Shown piece by piece: positions 47,772-56,490 of a stretch of DNA of 63,138 nt. The number at the start of each line of letters is the position of its first letter. The first letter of the stretch is position 1. The translations under genes and the position numbers were made by a program. Origin of the DNA: JAFAGX01 sp035623255 (GTDB taxonomy: Bacteria; Acidobacteriota; Terriglobia; Terriglobales; Acidobacteriaceae); the NCBI GenBank assembly GCA_035623255.1, contig DASPTU010000024.1, positions 1 to 63,138 of the forward strand, in the 5' to 3' direction. A model generated the notes under the pieces. That model did no database searches. It was not told the origin of the DNA and saw only the letters and a list, made by a program, of their open reading frames with translations.

Positions 47772-48845
47772 ATGGCGAACTCAGTCCGGCGTATTGGTGT
47801 GGTGTTCTTCCAGCTTGGCGGACCGGACACGCTGGAGGCGATCGAACCTTTCCTTTTCAATCTGTTTTGCGATCCCGATATCATCGATTTTCCTGGCGCC
47901 CGCCTTGGCCGAAAAGTGCTCGCTAAATTGATTTCCAGCACCCGCGCAAGAAAAGTGCAACATCACTATGCGGTCATCGGAGGCGGATCGCCAATTCGCC
48001 GCTTTACCGAGCAACAGGCGCGCTGCTTGCAATTCGAGCTCGCAGATTGCGGCCTCGATGTGCGTTGCTTTGTGGCGATGCGCTATTGGCATCCTTTCAC
48101 TTCTGAGGCGATCGAACAAGTTCGCGCCGCCCGCTGCCATGAGATTGTGCTGCTGCCGCTTTACCCCCACTATTCCAGTACCACAACCGGCAGCAGCCTC
48201 AACGAATGGCGGCGTCTCTTCCACGACGACGTTCCAGTTCATTGCATTGAGACGTTTTACCGGCATGAATCGTACCTCGAAGCGCTGACGGAAAAAGTGG
48301 ATGAGGCTTTGGCGCGGTTTCCTCAGCCCGAGCGCGCAGAATTGATTTTCAGTGCCCACAGCGTTCCCCTGGCGGTAATCGATAAAGGCGACCCTTACCA
48401 GCAGCAGATTGAAGAGACAGTCGAACTGCTCATGCAAAGCGGCGGCTGGCAGAACCGGCATCATCTCTGTTACCAGAGCAAGGTTGGCGCCAGCAAATGG
48501 CTGCAACCCTCCTTGCGTAAGACCCTCCGCGATCTGGCGGGTAGTGGCACGCGCGAGGTCTGCGTCGTTCCCATTTCGTTCGTTTCCGATCACGTCGAGA
48601 CATTGGGAGAAATCGACCATGAGGCCCGCGAGGAGGCCCATAGGCTCGGGATCACGCAATTCGAAATGACTGAGGGGCTGAACAACTCCCCAAAGTTTAT
48701 TGCGGCGCTGGCGGACCTGGTTAAGAGGGCCGTAAATTTCAGTTACGATGCGAATCCCGAATCTGCGGCCATCGAAAGCAGGTCTAATCGCAATTCGAAC
48801 TTGAACGCCGGCGGGGCTTCCGCCGTGTCTGCCGGCATGGACTAA
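47772..48845 (+). CDS. hemH: Ferrochelatase
   Basis: A 357-residue enzyme that inserts ferrous iron into protoporphyrin or coproporphyrin. Motifs: FQLGGPDTLEAIEPFLFNLF, the active-site His in YPHYSSTTTGSS, FSAHSVPL, and the late SDHVETLGEID with catalytic Glu. AGGGGG precedes the ATG at 47772; the longer upstream frame lacks an RBS. It heads the respiratory gene run and may supply haem for the many c- and b-type cytochromes encoded next. Confidence 0.94.
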   Translation: MANSVRRIGVVFFQLGGPDTLEAIEPFLFNLFCDPDIIDFPGARLGRKVLAKLISSTRARKVQHHYAVIGGGSPIRRFTEQQARCLQFELADCGLDVRCFVAMRYWHPFTSEAIEQVRAARCHEIVLLPLYPHYSSTTTGSSLNEWRRLFHDDVPVHCIETFYRHESYLEALTEKVDEALARFPQPERAELIFSAHSVPLAVIDKGDPYQQQIEETVELLMQSGGWQNRHHLCYQSKVGASKWLQPSLRKTLRDLAGSGTREVCVVPISFVSDHVETLGEIDHEAREEAHRLGITQFEMTEGLNNSPKFIAALADLVKRAVNFSYDANPESAAIESRSNRNSNLNAGGASAVSAGMD

Positions 48846-48877
48846 CAACGCGGCTCCTGCCGCGCGAAGGATAAGGA

Positions 48878-50023
48878 ATGGCAGACGAACCCGCCAAAGG
48901 CGCAGGCAGCGGCATCCTTGGTCATCTTCCGCCTTGGCCACGAAAGGAACTCAACAATTCCGTCATCGCGATGGAGCAGGCGTACCGGCAACGCAAGAAC
49001 TTGCCTTTGCTCACCGATGCCGAAGTCGAAGCCTTGAAACTTGGCCAGCCCTTGCCATGGGAAGCAGACGGAGACGCTCCGTCCGCTGCTGCGCCAGTTT
49101 CGGCTTCTTCTGTTCCTGCGACCCAGACGACACCCCCAGCGGCAGCACCCCGCGCCCCAGTGGCCGCCGCAACCGCTAACGCAAACATCAGCGAAGAAGT
49201 CGCCAAATGGGTGGCGCAAGGCAAGAAGTGGAGCAAGTCTTCAATCGCCGCCGAGCAGGCCCGTCGCGGACGAAAGGGTCTGCCGGCGCTGAACGATGCC
49301 GAAATCACAGCGCTGCTTGGAGAGCCAGCCACAGCTGCCGCCCCAGCAGCTGGTGCCACAACTCCGGCCGCGGCTCCAGCTCCGGCTGCCGCCGCTCGGC
49401 CCGCAGCTGCCGCCGTCGCTGCTTCCGCGGCAGCTTCGGTTGCACGAACCGGCCAATCCACCACGTATGTCGGGACTCCCGCCGTCGGCACATCCAAAGC
49501 CGCGGCCGCAGGAGGAGTAGCCGCAATCGGTCCCGAAGATAACGAGATTAACCAGATACGCCGACGTATGGTCTGGGCATCCGTCGCGGCTTTCCTTACA
49601 GCTTGGTTCCTCGCTTTCTTTCGTTTTTTCTTGCCGCGAACTTTGTTTGAGCCTGCTACCAGTTTCAAGATTGGTTATCCGGAGGAGTACGGTCTGGGAG
49701 TGGATACCAAATGGCAGCAGAAATATCGCATTTGGGTTGATCGCACGCCCGACCGTCTTTTCGTGATCTACGCGCGCTGCACCCATCTGGGTTGCACGCC
49801 CGACTGGAAACCGAGCGAGAACAAATTCAAGTGTCCATGCCACGGCAGCGGCTATGACAGTGAAGGGGTCAATTTCGAAGGTCCAGCTCCGCGGCCGATG
49901 GATCGCGCGCACGTCGAAATCGCACCAGACGGGCAAATTTTAGTGGACGTTGCCAAGCTGTATCAGTGGCCGAAGGGTCAGCCCACTCAGTTCAACGACC
50001 CGGGCGCGTACTTGTCAGGATAA
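48878..50023 (+). CDS. Rieske iron-sulfur protein with long repeated N-terminal extension
   Basis: A 381-residue protein. The C-terminal Rieske domain has CTHLGC (Cys301, His303) and CPCHGSGY (Cys319 is in the first, Cys321 and His322 follow), the four [2Fe-2S] ligands with disulfide partners. A transmembrane helix (about 231-252) precedes it, and 230 residues of extension precede that. The extension holds two similar modules (about 19-56 and 110-148), sharing AxEQAxRxRKxLPxLxDAE, joined by Ala/Pro linkers. It should lie in the cytoplasm. It is the first gene of the bc-type complex. Confidence 0.92.
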   Translation: MADEPAKGAGSGILGHLPPWPRKELNNSVIAMEQAYRQRKNLPLLTDAEVEALKLGQPLPWEADGDAPSAAAPVSASSVPATQTTPPAAAPRAPVAAATANANISEEVAKWVAQGKKWSKSSIAAEQARRGRKGLPALNDAEITALLGEPATAAAPAAGATTPAAAPAPAAAARPAAAAVAASAAASVARTGQSTTYVGTPAVGTSKAAAAGGVAAIGPEDNEINQIRRRMVWASVAAFLTAWFLAFFRFFLPRTLFEPATSFKIGYPEEYGLGVDTKWQQKYRIWVDRTPDRLFVIYARCTHLGCTPDWKPSENKFKCPCHGSGYDSEGVNFEGPAPRPMDRAHVEIAPDGQILVDVAKLYQWPKGQPTQFNDPGAYLSG

Positions 50024-50040
50024 ATATCAGCTTGCGTGGG

Positions 50041-50079
50041 GACAGCTGCCCTCGGCTGTCAGGTCGAGCGCAGCTCGAC
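50041..50079 (+). promoter_or_regulatory. Tandem hairpins between Rieske and cytochrome b genes
   Basis: GACAGC/GCTGTC (50041-50046/50055-50060) and GTCGAGC/GCTCGAC (50063-50069/50073-50079, loop GCA) form two adjacent stems 19 nt before the cytochrome b start. They may stabilise or process the mRNA. Confidence 0.35.
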
Positions 50080-50097
50080 AGTGGAAAGGGGTTGTAA

Positions 50098-51036
50098 ATG
50101 CCTGAAGCAAACGGAAATGGCAACGGAAGCAATGGCAACCGCGTCCGCCTGCTGGAACGCGTGAAGGCGGGCGTGAAGGACGATGTTCAGTCGATCAAGA
50201 CTGACATGCCGGTCAAGATCAAGGAGCAGATTGACGGGCTCAAGGACCCCACAAAAACCCAGGTCTACACCTCGATTTTCCGTCACAAGCACGACGACAC
50301 GCCACGCAACCGAGCTTTGGGTGTTCTCTCGAATGTATTCCTGCATCTGCATCCCGCCAAAATCAATCGCGACGCCGTGCGTTACAGTTACACCTGGGGG
50401 ATGGGTGGGATCACCTTTTACCTCTTCATTGTCCTGACCTTCACCGGCGTGCTGTTGATGTTCTACTACCACCCAAGCAAGGTTCAGGCATTTCGCGACG
50501 TTCTCTATCTTGAGCACGACGTTCCTTTTGGCAAGTTGCTGCGCAACATGCATCGGTGGGCCGCTCACCTCATGGTGATTGCGGTCTGGTTGCACATGTT
50601 CCGCGTGTTTCTGACCGGTTCGTACAAGAAGCCGCGCGAGTTCAACTGGAATATCGGCGTGCTGCTGCTGGTATTTACCCTGTTGCTTTCATTTACTGGC
50701 TATCTGCTTCCCGATGACCAGTTGGGATTCTGGGCTGTGACCGTGGGAACGAATATGGCACGGGCAACGCCGCTGCTGGGGCATGAGGGGCCATTCGGCA
50801 AACAACTAGGCATGACCCCGTACAACGATGTGCGCTTCGGATTGCTTGGGGGATCGATTGTAGATGCCAATGCCTTGCTGCGTTCCTATATATGGCACTG
50901 CATCGGCATTCCCATTGTCGCGTCGGTTTTGATGATCGTGCATTTCTGGCGTGTGCGGAAGGATGGTGGCATCTCCGGACCGGCTCCGGTGATGCTCACC
51001 GAAGAGGCTGATAAGCCGCGACGGCGAGTCGAGTAG
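50098..51036 (+). CDS. Cytochrome b, N-terminal (b6-like) subunit
   Basis: A 312-residue four-helix haem protein. Helix B has His152 and His166 (MHRWAAHLM...WLHMFRV) and helix D has His267 and His282 (IWHCIG...VHFWRVRK), 15 residues apart as in b6 rather than 14 as in bc1. The residue aligned with the haem c_n cysteine of chloroplast b6 is Gly101 (TWGMGGIT). KKPRE and GISGPAP match the b6 family. AAGGGG precedes the ATG. A basic N-terminal tail of about 90 residues is longer than usual. Confidence 0.93.
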   Translation: MPEANGNGNGSNGNRVRLLERVKAGVKDDVQSIKTDMPVKIKEQIDGLKDPTKTQVYTSIFRHKHDDTPRNRALGVLSNVFLHLHPAKINRDAVRYSYTWGMGGITFYLFIVLTFTGVLLMFYYHPSKVQAFRDVLYLEHDVPFGKLLRNMHRWAAHLMVIAVWLHMFRVFLTGSYKKPREFNWNIGVLLLVFTLLLSFTGYLLPDDQLGFWAVTVGTNMARATPLLGHEGPFGKQLGMTPYNDVRFGLLGGSIVDANALLRSYIWHCIGIPIVASVLMIVHFWRVRKDGGISGPAPVMLTEEADKPRRRVE

Positions 51037-51048
51037 CACTCCGCGACT

Positions 51049-51194
51049 GTCATCTTGAGCGAGGAATGACATTGGCGCTGAAGAAGTATTGTCATCTTGA
51101 GCGAAATGGCACTTGGGGGGAATAAGCTCTGTCATCCTCAGCGAAGTATGACGTTCGCGGATGCGAACCTTATACGAAGTCGAAGGATCTCTGC
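51049..51194. repeat. Three tandem heads of the GTCATCxTGAGCGA intergenic repeat inside the operon
   Basis: GTCATCTTGAGCGA or near copies start at 51049, 51091 and 51131 (40-42 nt apart) and the block ends with GAAGGATCTCTGC (51182-51194). It fills most of the 258-nt gap between the two cytochrome b genes, where operon genes are usually tightly packed. Confidence 0.6.
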
Positions 51195-51294
51195 TTCTGT
51201 TTCTGACAGAGCTGGAGATCGGCGATGTCGAGTAGAAACCGTGCGACGCTGTTCGCGAGAATGACGCTCTTAGAACACCTTATTCGGAGCTCTT

Positions 51295-52224
51295 ATGGAT
51301 TGGCACCAACTCTGGGAAATTGTTTCTGCACCCGATAACGTTCCGATCGTCGCCCTGATGCCGTTGCTTGTCTTTTATTGCTATCTGGCTTGGAAGCAGG
51401 CGACAGCCAATGACGAGCTCATCGGCGAACTGGAAACCAATCCCGCGATGGCGAAAACCCACTATCGCAAGACCTGGCCTTTCCGTCCCGGCTGGCAAAA
51501 AGAGATCCATGTCTGGCCATTCCTGCTTCGCGTGGAATTTCTCGCCGCGATCATCGTGACCATCATTCTGATGATCTGGTCCATCACGCTTTATGCGCCG
51601 CTGGAAGAACCATCCAATCCCAACCTGACGATGAACCCTGCGAAGGCCCCTTGGTACTTTCTCGGATTGCAGGAAATGCTCGTTTACTTCGATCCCTGGA
51701 TTGCCGGCGTAGTAATGCCGACGCTGATCATCATCGGCCTGATGGTGATTCCCTACATCGATACCAATCCGCTGGGCAGCGGCTATTACACCTGGAAACA
51801 GCGCAAATTTGCGATCGGCACATTTCTGTTTGGTTTCGTTGTGCTCTGGGTGTCGATGATCATCATCGGAACATTTATTCGAGGGCCAGGCTGGCAGTGG
51901 TTCTGGCCGGGACAAACCTGGGACCATAATCGCCTGATTTACGAGGTGAATCGGGATTTACCTGACATTTTCGGCATCACGTCGAACCTGGGTAAAGGAA
52001 TCTTTGGGGCGCTTGTCGTAGGAGGCTATTTTCTGATCGGCGGATTCATCGTTCACGCCCTGTTCCGCCGTTACAACCCCAAAGATTACAAGCGCATGAG
52101 CTTTCTCCAGTACAACATTATGATGGTGTTTCTGCTCATCATGATCGCTTTGCCCTGCAAGATGCTGCTCAGGCTGCTCTGGCACATCAAGTACGTGTGG
52201 ATTACCCCGTGGTTCAACGTGTAG
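51295..52224 (+). CDS. Cytochrome b C-terminal (subunit IV-like) protein
   Basis: A 309-residue protein with about six transmembrane helices. The quinol-site motif reads APWYFLGLQE (KAPWY) where plant and mitochondrial enzymes have PEWY. The first 90 residues, with a helix and WPFRPGWQKE, and the last three helices extend beyond subunit IV proper. GGAG lies before the ATG. It pairs with the b6-like subunit to give a split cytochrome b. Confidence 0.9.
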   Translation: MDWHQLWEIVSAPDNVPIVALMPLLVFYCYLAWKQATANDELIGELETNPAMAKTHYRKTWPFRPGWQKEIHVWPFLLRVEFLAAIIVTIILMIWSITLYAPLEEPSNPNLTMNPAKAPWYFLGLQEMLVYFDPWIAGVVMPTLIIIGLMVIPYIDTNPLGSGYYTWKQRKFAIGTFLFGFVVLWVSMIIIGTFIRGPGWQWFWPGQTWDHNRLIYEVNRDLPDIFGITSNLGKGIFGALVVGGYFLIGGFIVHALFRRYNPKDYKRMSFLQYNIMMVFLLIMIALPCKMLLRLLWHIKYVWITPWFNV

Positions 52225-52236
52225 GGAGATTGCAGA

Positions 52237-55200
52237 TTGCCTGAAAAACCAATTCCCGAGCAAGATCCGATCGTCACGAAATCGTACGCTTTGTACTACG
52301 TGATTTCGATGGTGATTCTCACCATTACCCTCTTTTGGGCGCTATGGGATGAGGACTTCGGCCAGCGGCCCTGGAAGGCGTATCAACACGTGTGGAAAGA
52401 GCGCTATGCCGCATTTCTGAAAACCGCTGAATCTAAGTCGGCGAAGTCGGAAACGGACGTCGAACAGAATCCTGACTATCGCAAGCTCGAGGACGAATAT
52501 CAGCAGGTCTATCAGCAGGCAAAGCCTCGCCGCGACGAGTTGCAGAAGCAAATCAGCGCGGTCAGCGCCAACATACTTGCGGTGCAAAACGTGTTCACCG
52601 ATCGGCGCGCCTACGTGAATGCTCTCACCTACGAGATGGAGACCGACACCAGCCCGTCGGGCAAGAAAAGCAAGCAGAACGAAATCAAGGAATACAAGGA
52701 AAAGCTGGCAGCGGTGGAATATCCCGACGGCCATAGAGAGAAGTACAACTTCACCCAACTTGAAGAAAAGTACAACGAACTCAGGGATGAACGCACCAGG
52801 TTGAATGCCGAGCTTGGCGAGGTGCTGAAACCAGTCACTGAAGCTAACAACAAGATGTCTGCCTACATCAGCGAACACATGGTGGACCTCACTCCGGCCC
52901 AAATCGATGGCCTAAAGAAGAAGACTGCCGACTGGGAGGCCCAGATTGTTCAGATCAACGTCGCCGATGCCGGCATAGTTGACCGCTGCGAATCCTGCCA
53001 CATCGGAATTCGGGAGCCCTTGAAACTCACGCCAGTTTTGATGATGGCCAAAGGCGAGAAACGTCCTGACGAATACGCAGAGGCATTTGTCAGCCACCCA
53101 CAGCCCGAGCTTTTGAAAATCCATGACCCGGACAAGTTCGGCTGTTCCCCTTGTCATCAGGGCAATGGCCGGGCCACCACCAGCGTCGAGAAGGCTCACG
53201 GCAATTATGAGCACTGGCTATGGCCACTTTTTCCCAGAGAAAACGCGCAGGCAGGATGCCAGAACTGCCACGCCGCAGACATGGTGCTGGTCAGCGGCGA
53301 TACCCAGTGGACAGTCATTAATGAGGGCAAAGACCTTTTTCGCCAGAAAGGCTGCATGGGATGCCATCGCTACGAAGGCTACGACAAAGAGCCGGAGGAT
53401 CTGAACACCGTCAGCCAGCAGATCAAGCAATTCGAACAGCAGAAAAAAGAGAACCTGAAACTGGCTGCCGATTTCATGAAGCAGGCCGACGCGGCCGAGA
53501 CTAATGAAGAAGCTAATCAACTCAACGAAAGGGCGGTAGGGCTCAAAGTTGAGAACAGTCGGATGGATGGGCGTATTCAGCAGCTCGATTTCCAGTCGCA
53601 CAGCCTCATGCAGGACATGAAGAAGGTTGGGCCGAATCTGAAAGACGCTCGCCTCAAGTTGAACAAGAATTGGATTCCGATTTGGCTGAAGAAACCTACG
53701 GATTTTCGTCCCACCACAAAGATGCCGAACTTCCGGCTGACCGATCATCAGATTCAGGCGATCTCGGCCTACCTGTGGCAGTCTGCCCTCACTGATTCGT
53801 TGCCAAAGCAAAAGCCTGGTAACGCGGATCTCGGGAAAGAGCTATTTGAAACACGAGGGTGTTTAGCCTGCCACTCGGTGAGCGAAGGCCAGCAGATGAG
53901 GGGCGGAACTTTCGCCGCGAATCTCACACGCGAAGGGGAAAAGGCAAACTACGACTACCTGGTGCGCTGGATTCATAACGCCCGACAGCGCACGCGTCCC
54001 TATTGCCCATACGAAAAGAAAGATATTGGTCCTGAGGATTACGCCAAAAAGGGATTGCCTTACCAGTTCGACTTAGAGCACAGCCAGTGTCCGAATGACG
54101 GCCATGAACTGCAAGTACAGAACATGACTGTGATGCCAAGTCTCCGCCTGAGTGTCGAGGATGCGCAGAACATCGCGTCCTATCTCATGACCCAGAAGAA
54201 GCAGGAGCCTTCGGCCTATACCCAAGCCTCCTTCATGGATGATCCTGCGTTGAAAGACGAAGGTAAGAAGTGGATTCGGCACTACGGATGCGCCGGTTGC
54301 CACGAAATCTCTGGCTTGGAGGACGAAGGCCGCATCGGCACCGAACTGACTTTTGAAGGCAGCAAACCGATTGAGCGCCTGGATTTTGCTCTCTTCACCG
54401 TCCCGGCCGAGCGCGGCGGAGTTGAGCCCATCACCGATCCAGAGGATCTGGAGCGTTTGCCCGAGGGCCCGGCAAAGGGTCCGTGGTACAACCACAAAGG
54501 ATTTTTTGAGCACAAATTGGCCGAGCCGAACGTTTACGACAAGGGCAAAGTCAAATCGGAAACCGAAGCGTTGCGGATGCCGAATCTGCACCTGGATCAG
54601 GAACAGGTCCTTTCCTTGACCACCTTCCTCCTGGGCAGTGAGGAGTCTTCCCTGCCCGCCAGCTATCAATACAAGCCGGGTGACGCTCGGCGCGACATCC
54701 AGGAGGGCTGGTGGATTGTTAAGAAATATAACTGCATGGGATGCCACCAGTTCATTCCAGGCCAGAAGACCATTTTGATGGGCCTGCCGCAATATCGCGA
54801 TTTTCCGGAGCAGTTACCCCCGAAGCTCTTGACCGAAGGTGCGCGCGTAAATCCGGAGTGGTTGCGCCGGTTCCTGTCGAACCCCTCGCTAAGCGACACG
54901 GATACGAACCGCAACGGTGTGCGGCCGTACCTGAAAGTTCGCATGCCAACTTTCTCGTTCTCAGATAACGAGCTTCGTAAGCTGGTTCGCTTTTTCGAGG
55001 CGCTGTCCCAGCAGCCGATTCCCTACATCCCCGAACAAGTGCCGGTGCTGACCGCAAAAGAAACCGACATGGCCCGCAGCCTGTTCTCCAGTACCGCTGC
55101 GCCCTGTCTGAAGTGCCATGCAACTGGCGATCCTCAACACGACAAGATCGCCACAGCACCAAACTTCTTGCTGGCTAAAGATCGGCTGAAGCCGGACTGG

Positions 55201-55494
55201 GCGGACCGCTGGGTGCTGGATCCGCAGGCGATCAGCCCGGGAACTTCGATGCCCTCCGGCTTGTTCCGGCGCGAGAAGGACCATTGGGTCTTTGCCGGAC
55301 CGGCGCCGGCATCGTTCCAGGGCTACGAGCAGGACCAGTCGAAGCTGTTGGTGAATTACATCTTCCAGCTCACGCCAGAAGAACAGAAACGGGTAGCGGC
55401 GTCGATGGGGCGAAGTCGAGCTTCAAATCGGCCTGCTGCCAAACCTGACTCGGCAGAAGCGGTAACACCTGCAAGTCCGGGTGGATCGCGTTAG
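52237..55494 (+). CDS. Large membrane-anchored octahaem cytochrome c
   Basis: A 1085-residue protein with eight CxxCH haem sites, at about residues 251, 303, 341, 373, 543, 685, 833 and 958. One N-terminal transmembrane helix (about 17-37) precedes a charged coiled-coil region (about 75-230) rich in Lys, Glu and Gln, then the haem domains; a second coiled region lies at about 395-455. The last four sites belong to mono-haem class I type domains (CLACHSV, CMGCHQF). No cytochrome c1 or f is present, so it may take that role. The TTG start follows AGGGAG; the gene is 12 nt behind the cytochrome b gene. Confidence 0.92.
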   Translation: MPEKPIPEQDPIVTKSYALYYVISMVILTITLFWALWDEDFGQRPWKAYQHVWKERYAAFLKTAESKSAKSETDVEQNPDYRKLEDEYQQVYQQAKPRRDELQKQISAVSANILAVQNVFTDRRAYVNALTYEMETDTSPSGKKSKQNEIKEYKEKLAAVEYPDGHREKYNFTQLEEKYNELRDERTRLNAELGEVLKPVTEANNKMSAYISEHMVDLTPAQIDGLKKKTADWEAQIVQINVADAGIVDRCESCHIGIREPLKLTPVLMMAKGEKRPDEYAEAFVSHPQPELLKIHDPDKFGCSPCHQGNGRATTSVEKAHGNYEHWLWPLFPRENAQAGCQNCHAADMVLVSGDTQWTVINEGKDLFRQKGCMGCHRYEGYDKEPEDLNTVSQQIKQFEQQKKENLKLAADFMKQADAAETNEEANQLNERAVGLKVENSRMDGRIQQLDFQSHSLMQDMKKVGPNLKDARLKLNKNWIPIWLKKPTDFRPTTKMPNFRLTDHQIQAISAYLWQSALTDSLPKQKPGNADLGKELFETRGCLACHSVSEGQQMRGGTFAANLTREGEKANYDYLVRWIHNARQRTRPYCPYEKKDIGPEDYAKKGLPYQFDLEHSQCPNDGHELQVQNMTVMPSLRLSVEDAQNIASYLMTQKKQEPSAYTQASFMDDPALKDEGKKWIRHYGCAGCHEISGLEDEGRIGTELTFEGSKPIERLDFALFTVPAERGGVEPITDPEDLERLPEGPAKGPWYNHKGFFEHKLAEPNVYDKGKVKSETEALRMPNLHLDQEQVLSLTTFLLGSEESSLPASYQYKPGDARRDIQEGWWIVKKYNCMGCHQFIPGQKTILMGLPQYRDFPEQLPPKLLTEGARVNPEWLRRFLSNPSLSDTDTNRNGVRPYLKVRMPTFSFSDNELRKLVRFFEALSQQPIPYIPEQVPVLTAKETDMARSLFSSTAAPCLKCHATGDPQHDKIATAPNFLLAKDRLKPDWADRWVLDPQAISPGTSMPSGLFRREKDHWVFAGPAPASFQGYEQDQSKLLVNYIFQLTPEEQKRVAASMGRSRASNRPAAKPDSAEAVTPASPGGSR

Positions 55495-55628
55495 AATGTG
55501 GAGTTCCGTCAGCTAAGAAAATTTTTTGGGGCACGCTCTCTTGGGCGTTCGCTCTTGCCAAGCCGAAAGTTTCACCCCGAGCGCAAGCTCGAAAACCATT
55601 TCAAATAACCTTAGGAAGGGGCGACATC

Positions 55629-56405
55629 ATGAATAGGAAGGTATGGATAGCAACGGGTGCATTGCTCTGTCTTGGTTTGTTGTTGCTCGTGGGTTGCAGC
55701 AAGAAGGAAACCACAGAATCGCAGCCGGCTGCTGCGCCTGCCGCAGCGCAACCTGCAGCCACACCTATTGATCCCAACACCGTTGCGACGGTGAGTGGGA
55801 CCGTTAAGCTGGAGGGCGCTGCTCCCAAAGCCGCGAAAATCGACATGAGCCAGGATCCGGCATGCAAGGGAGCTAACACCGCGGAAACGATCGTCGCCGA
55901 TGGCGGTAACTTGGCCAATGTGTTTGTTTACGTGAAGGATGGGCTAGGAACTCGAACCTTCGACGTCCCCGCGACAGCCCTCGCCATCGACCAGCAAGGT
56001 TGCAAGTATCATCCGCATGTGCTGGGCGTCATGGCGGGACAGAACATCCAAATTAAGAACGACGACCCAACCACTCACAACATTCACCCAACGCCGGCCG
56101 ACAACCGCGAGTGGAATGAGTCTCAGCCTCCGCAGGCTGCTCCGATTGAGAAGAGTTTTTCGCGCGAAGAGATCATGTTGCCCGTGAAGTGCAATCAGCA
56201 TCCGTGGATGCGGATGTACATCAACGTCGTAAAGAGCCCGTTCTATGCGGTCACAGACGACAAGGGCAAGTACGAAATCAAGGGTTTGCCACCGGGGGAC
56301 TACACGATCGCTTTCGTGCAAGAGAAGCTCGGCGAACAAGACCAGAAAGTTACCCTGGCTGCTAAAGACAGCAAGACCGTTGATGCGTCATTCAAGCAGC
56401 AGTAA
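55629..56405 (+). CDS. Lipoprotein with cupredoxin-like copper site
   Basis: A 258-residue protein whose signal ends in LLVGC (lipid-bearing Cys23), then an Ala/Pro/Gln linker. The cupredoxin-like domain has His150 (TTHNIHP), Cys188, His191 and Met194 in VKCNQHPWM, matching the type 1 copper pattern H...C-x2-H-x2-M. A C-terminal beta domain of the carboxypeptidase-regulatory type (YEIKGLPPGDYTIAF) follows. It is inferred to shuttle electrons from the octahaem cytochrome. RBS AAGGGG lies before the ATG. Confidence 0.85.
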   Translation: MNRKVWIATGALLCLGLLLLVGCSKKETTESQPAAAPAAAQPAATPIDPNTVATVSGTVKLEGAAPKAAKIDMSQDPACKGANTAETIVADGGNLANVFVYVKDGLGTRTFDVPATALAIDQQGCKYHPHVLGVMAGQNIQIKNDDPTTHNIHPTPADNREWNESQPPQAAPIEKSFSREEIMLPVKCNQHPWMRMYINVVKSPFYAVTDDKGKYEIKGLPPGDYTIAFVQEKLGEQDQKVTLAAKDSKTVDASFKQQ

Positions 56406-56420
56406 CCTAGGATCAGCGAA

Positions 56421-56474
56421 GCGCGGTGTCTTCGCGGCTTGCACGGCGAACAGCCGCGCTATCTGAACTTTTTT
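56421..56474 (+). terminator. Possible terminator after the cupredoxin gene
   Basis: GCGCGG (56421-56426) can pair with CCGCGC (56454-56459) and a T-run (56469-56474) follows about 9 nt later. The loop is long, so the call is weak; it would also leave ctaA transcribed from a separate promoter. Confidence 0.3.
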
Positions 56475-56490
56475 GGGTATGGAGTAACTT

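Noticed and set aside
47781..48941. 386-residue minus-strand frame antisense to hemH
   Set aside because: It mirrors the whole ferrochelatase gene; such long shadows arise from GC-biased third positions.
48922..49668. 248-residue minus-strand frame antisense to the Rieske gene
   Set aside because: Ala-rich shadow of the Ala/Pro linker on the opposite strand.
54073..54792. 239-residue minus-strand frame inside the octahaem cytochrome gene
   Set aside because: Shadow frame; CxxCH sites and the domain pattern belong to the plus strand.
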